A DNA stretch of 64,000 nt from Spirochaetaceae bacterium (GTDB taxonomy: Bacteria > Spirochaetota > Spirochaetia > Treponematales > Rectinemataceae), in the NCBI GenBank assembly GCA_025356015.1, contig JANXYO010000064.1, positions 1 through 64,000 of the forward strand, in the 5' to 3' direction. The translations under genes and the position numbers were made by a program. Below are positions 63,851 through 64,000 of the stretch, piece by piece. Within the stretch, counting starts at the first letter, position 1. Every line of letters starts with the position of its first letter. The notes below the pieces were generated by a model that saw only the letters and a program-made list of their open reading frames with translations, searched no databases and was not told the DNA's origin.

Positions 63851-64000
63851 CGGTCGAAGAGCTCCGGTTCGCGTGCCTTCTTCGCCGCCTTCGGGCCAGC
63901 CTCGATGTCGAGCAGCCGCCGTTTTCGCCACATGCCGCCGCCGTAGCCGCCAAGCCCGCCGTCGGCACCAATCACTCGGTGGCAGGGTACGAGGATCGCG
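63847..64000 (-). CDS. Methylated-DNA-protein cysteine methyltransferase, C-terminal part
   Basis: The frame enters from the window edge and ends at TGA 63849-63847. It encodes [32 protein letters not shown], containing the acceptor-cysteine motif PCHRV of Ogt/Ada-type O6-alkylguanine transferases. Only about 51 residues are in the window. Coupled to the YkgJ gene. With tag (8345) and the YcaQ-like gene, it is a third alkylation-repair gene in this region. Confidence 0.92.
   Translation of the reverse strand, partial: AILVPCHRVIGADGGLGGYGGGMWRKRRLLDIEAGPKAAKKAREPELFDR

Overview
The window is a 64 kb piece of a high-GC bacterial chromosome centred on the replication origin. Most likely it comes from a free-living or gut-associated spirochaete. 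I infer this from a DUF5312-type protein, the long form of PRPP synthetase, the spirochaete-like block dnaA-dnaN-recF-DUF721 followed by rpmH-rnpA-yidD-yidC-jag, and an outer membrane with periplasmic and lipoprotein functions. The name of the organism cannot be read from the sequence.

Layout. 1-5052 (+): end of a TolC-type channel gene, an ABC-2 exporter (one ATPase, two permeases) and an HtrA/DegP protease. 5095-12429: a minus-strand run CIA30-tag-nitroreductase-thrC-thrB, a plus-strand CNNM/CBS transporter, then pdxS-pdxT (PLP synthase) behind a clear sigma-70-type promoter. 12430-18880 is the most accessory-looking part: two small unknown proteins, a POTRA/beta-barrel outer-membrane protein followed by nine GGGCAT hexamers, a Tat-exported flavoprotein paired with a hexahaem lipoprotein cytochrome, and a CAU tRNA with copies of its 3' end nearby. 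18893-22082: a receiver/ATPase/cNMP fusion regulator, a DinB-fold protein and a YcaQ-type glycosylase.

Origin region. 22133-30104 (-) holds jag, yidC, yidD, rnpA, rpmH, dciA-like DUF721, recF, dnaN and dnaA. 30611-35119 (+) holds gyrB and gyrA. DnaA boxes lie on both sides of dnaA. The dnaA-dnaN gap also carries a DnaA-trio-like tract, so the origin looks bipartite. A perfect parS site follows gyrA, and parA-parB lie about 23 kb further on.

35217-49142: a broken SPL-type radical SAM gene, a FliG-like small protein, metK, ahcY, glpK, a plus-strand cluster of small enzymes (DUF1330, SagB-type oxidoreductase, MBL fold, GNAT, C69 peptidase), an acyl-CoA synthetase, PRPP synthetase and a HAD phosphatase. 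49128-53347 (-) is purF-purM-purN-purD, next to the PRPP synthetase that supplies its substrate. 53411-64000: DUF5312, bifunctional nuclease, cheR-cheB, a Cys-rich small protein, NifU-like scaffold, parA-parB, a secreted START-like protein, enolase, an M42 aminopeptidase, a YkgJ-type cysteine-cluster protein and a partial O6-alkylguanine transferase.

The most noteworthy observations are the DnaA-trio/bipartite origin, two genes that seem to need AUU (rnpA) or AUC (C69 peptidase) start codons, the flavoprotein-hexahaem pair with a palindrome over its promoter, the three-domain regulator, the internally deleted radical SAM gene, and Leu at the GyrA quinolone position. No CRISPR array, transposase or prophage gene was seen.
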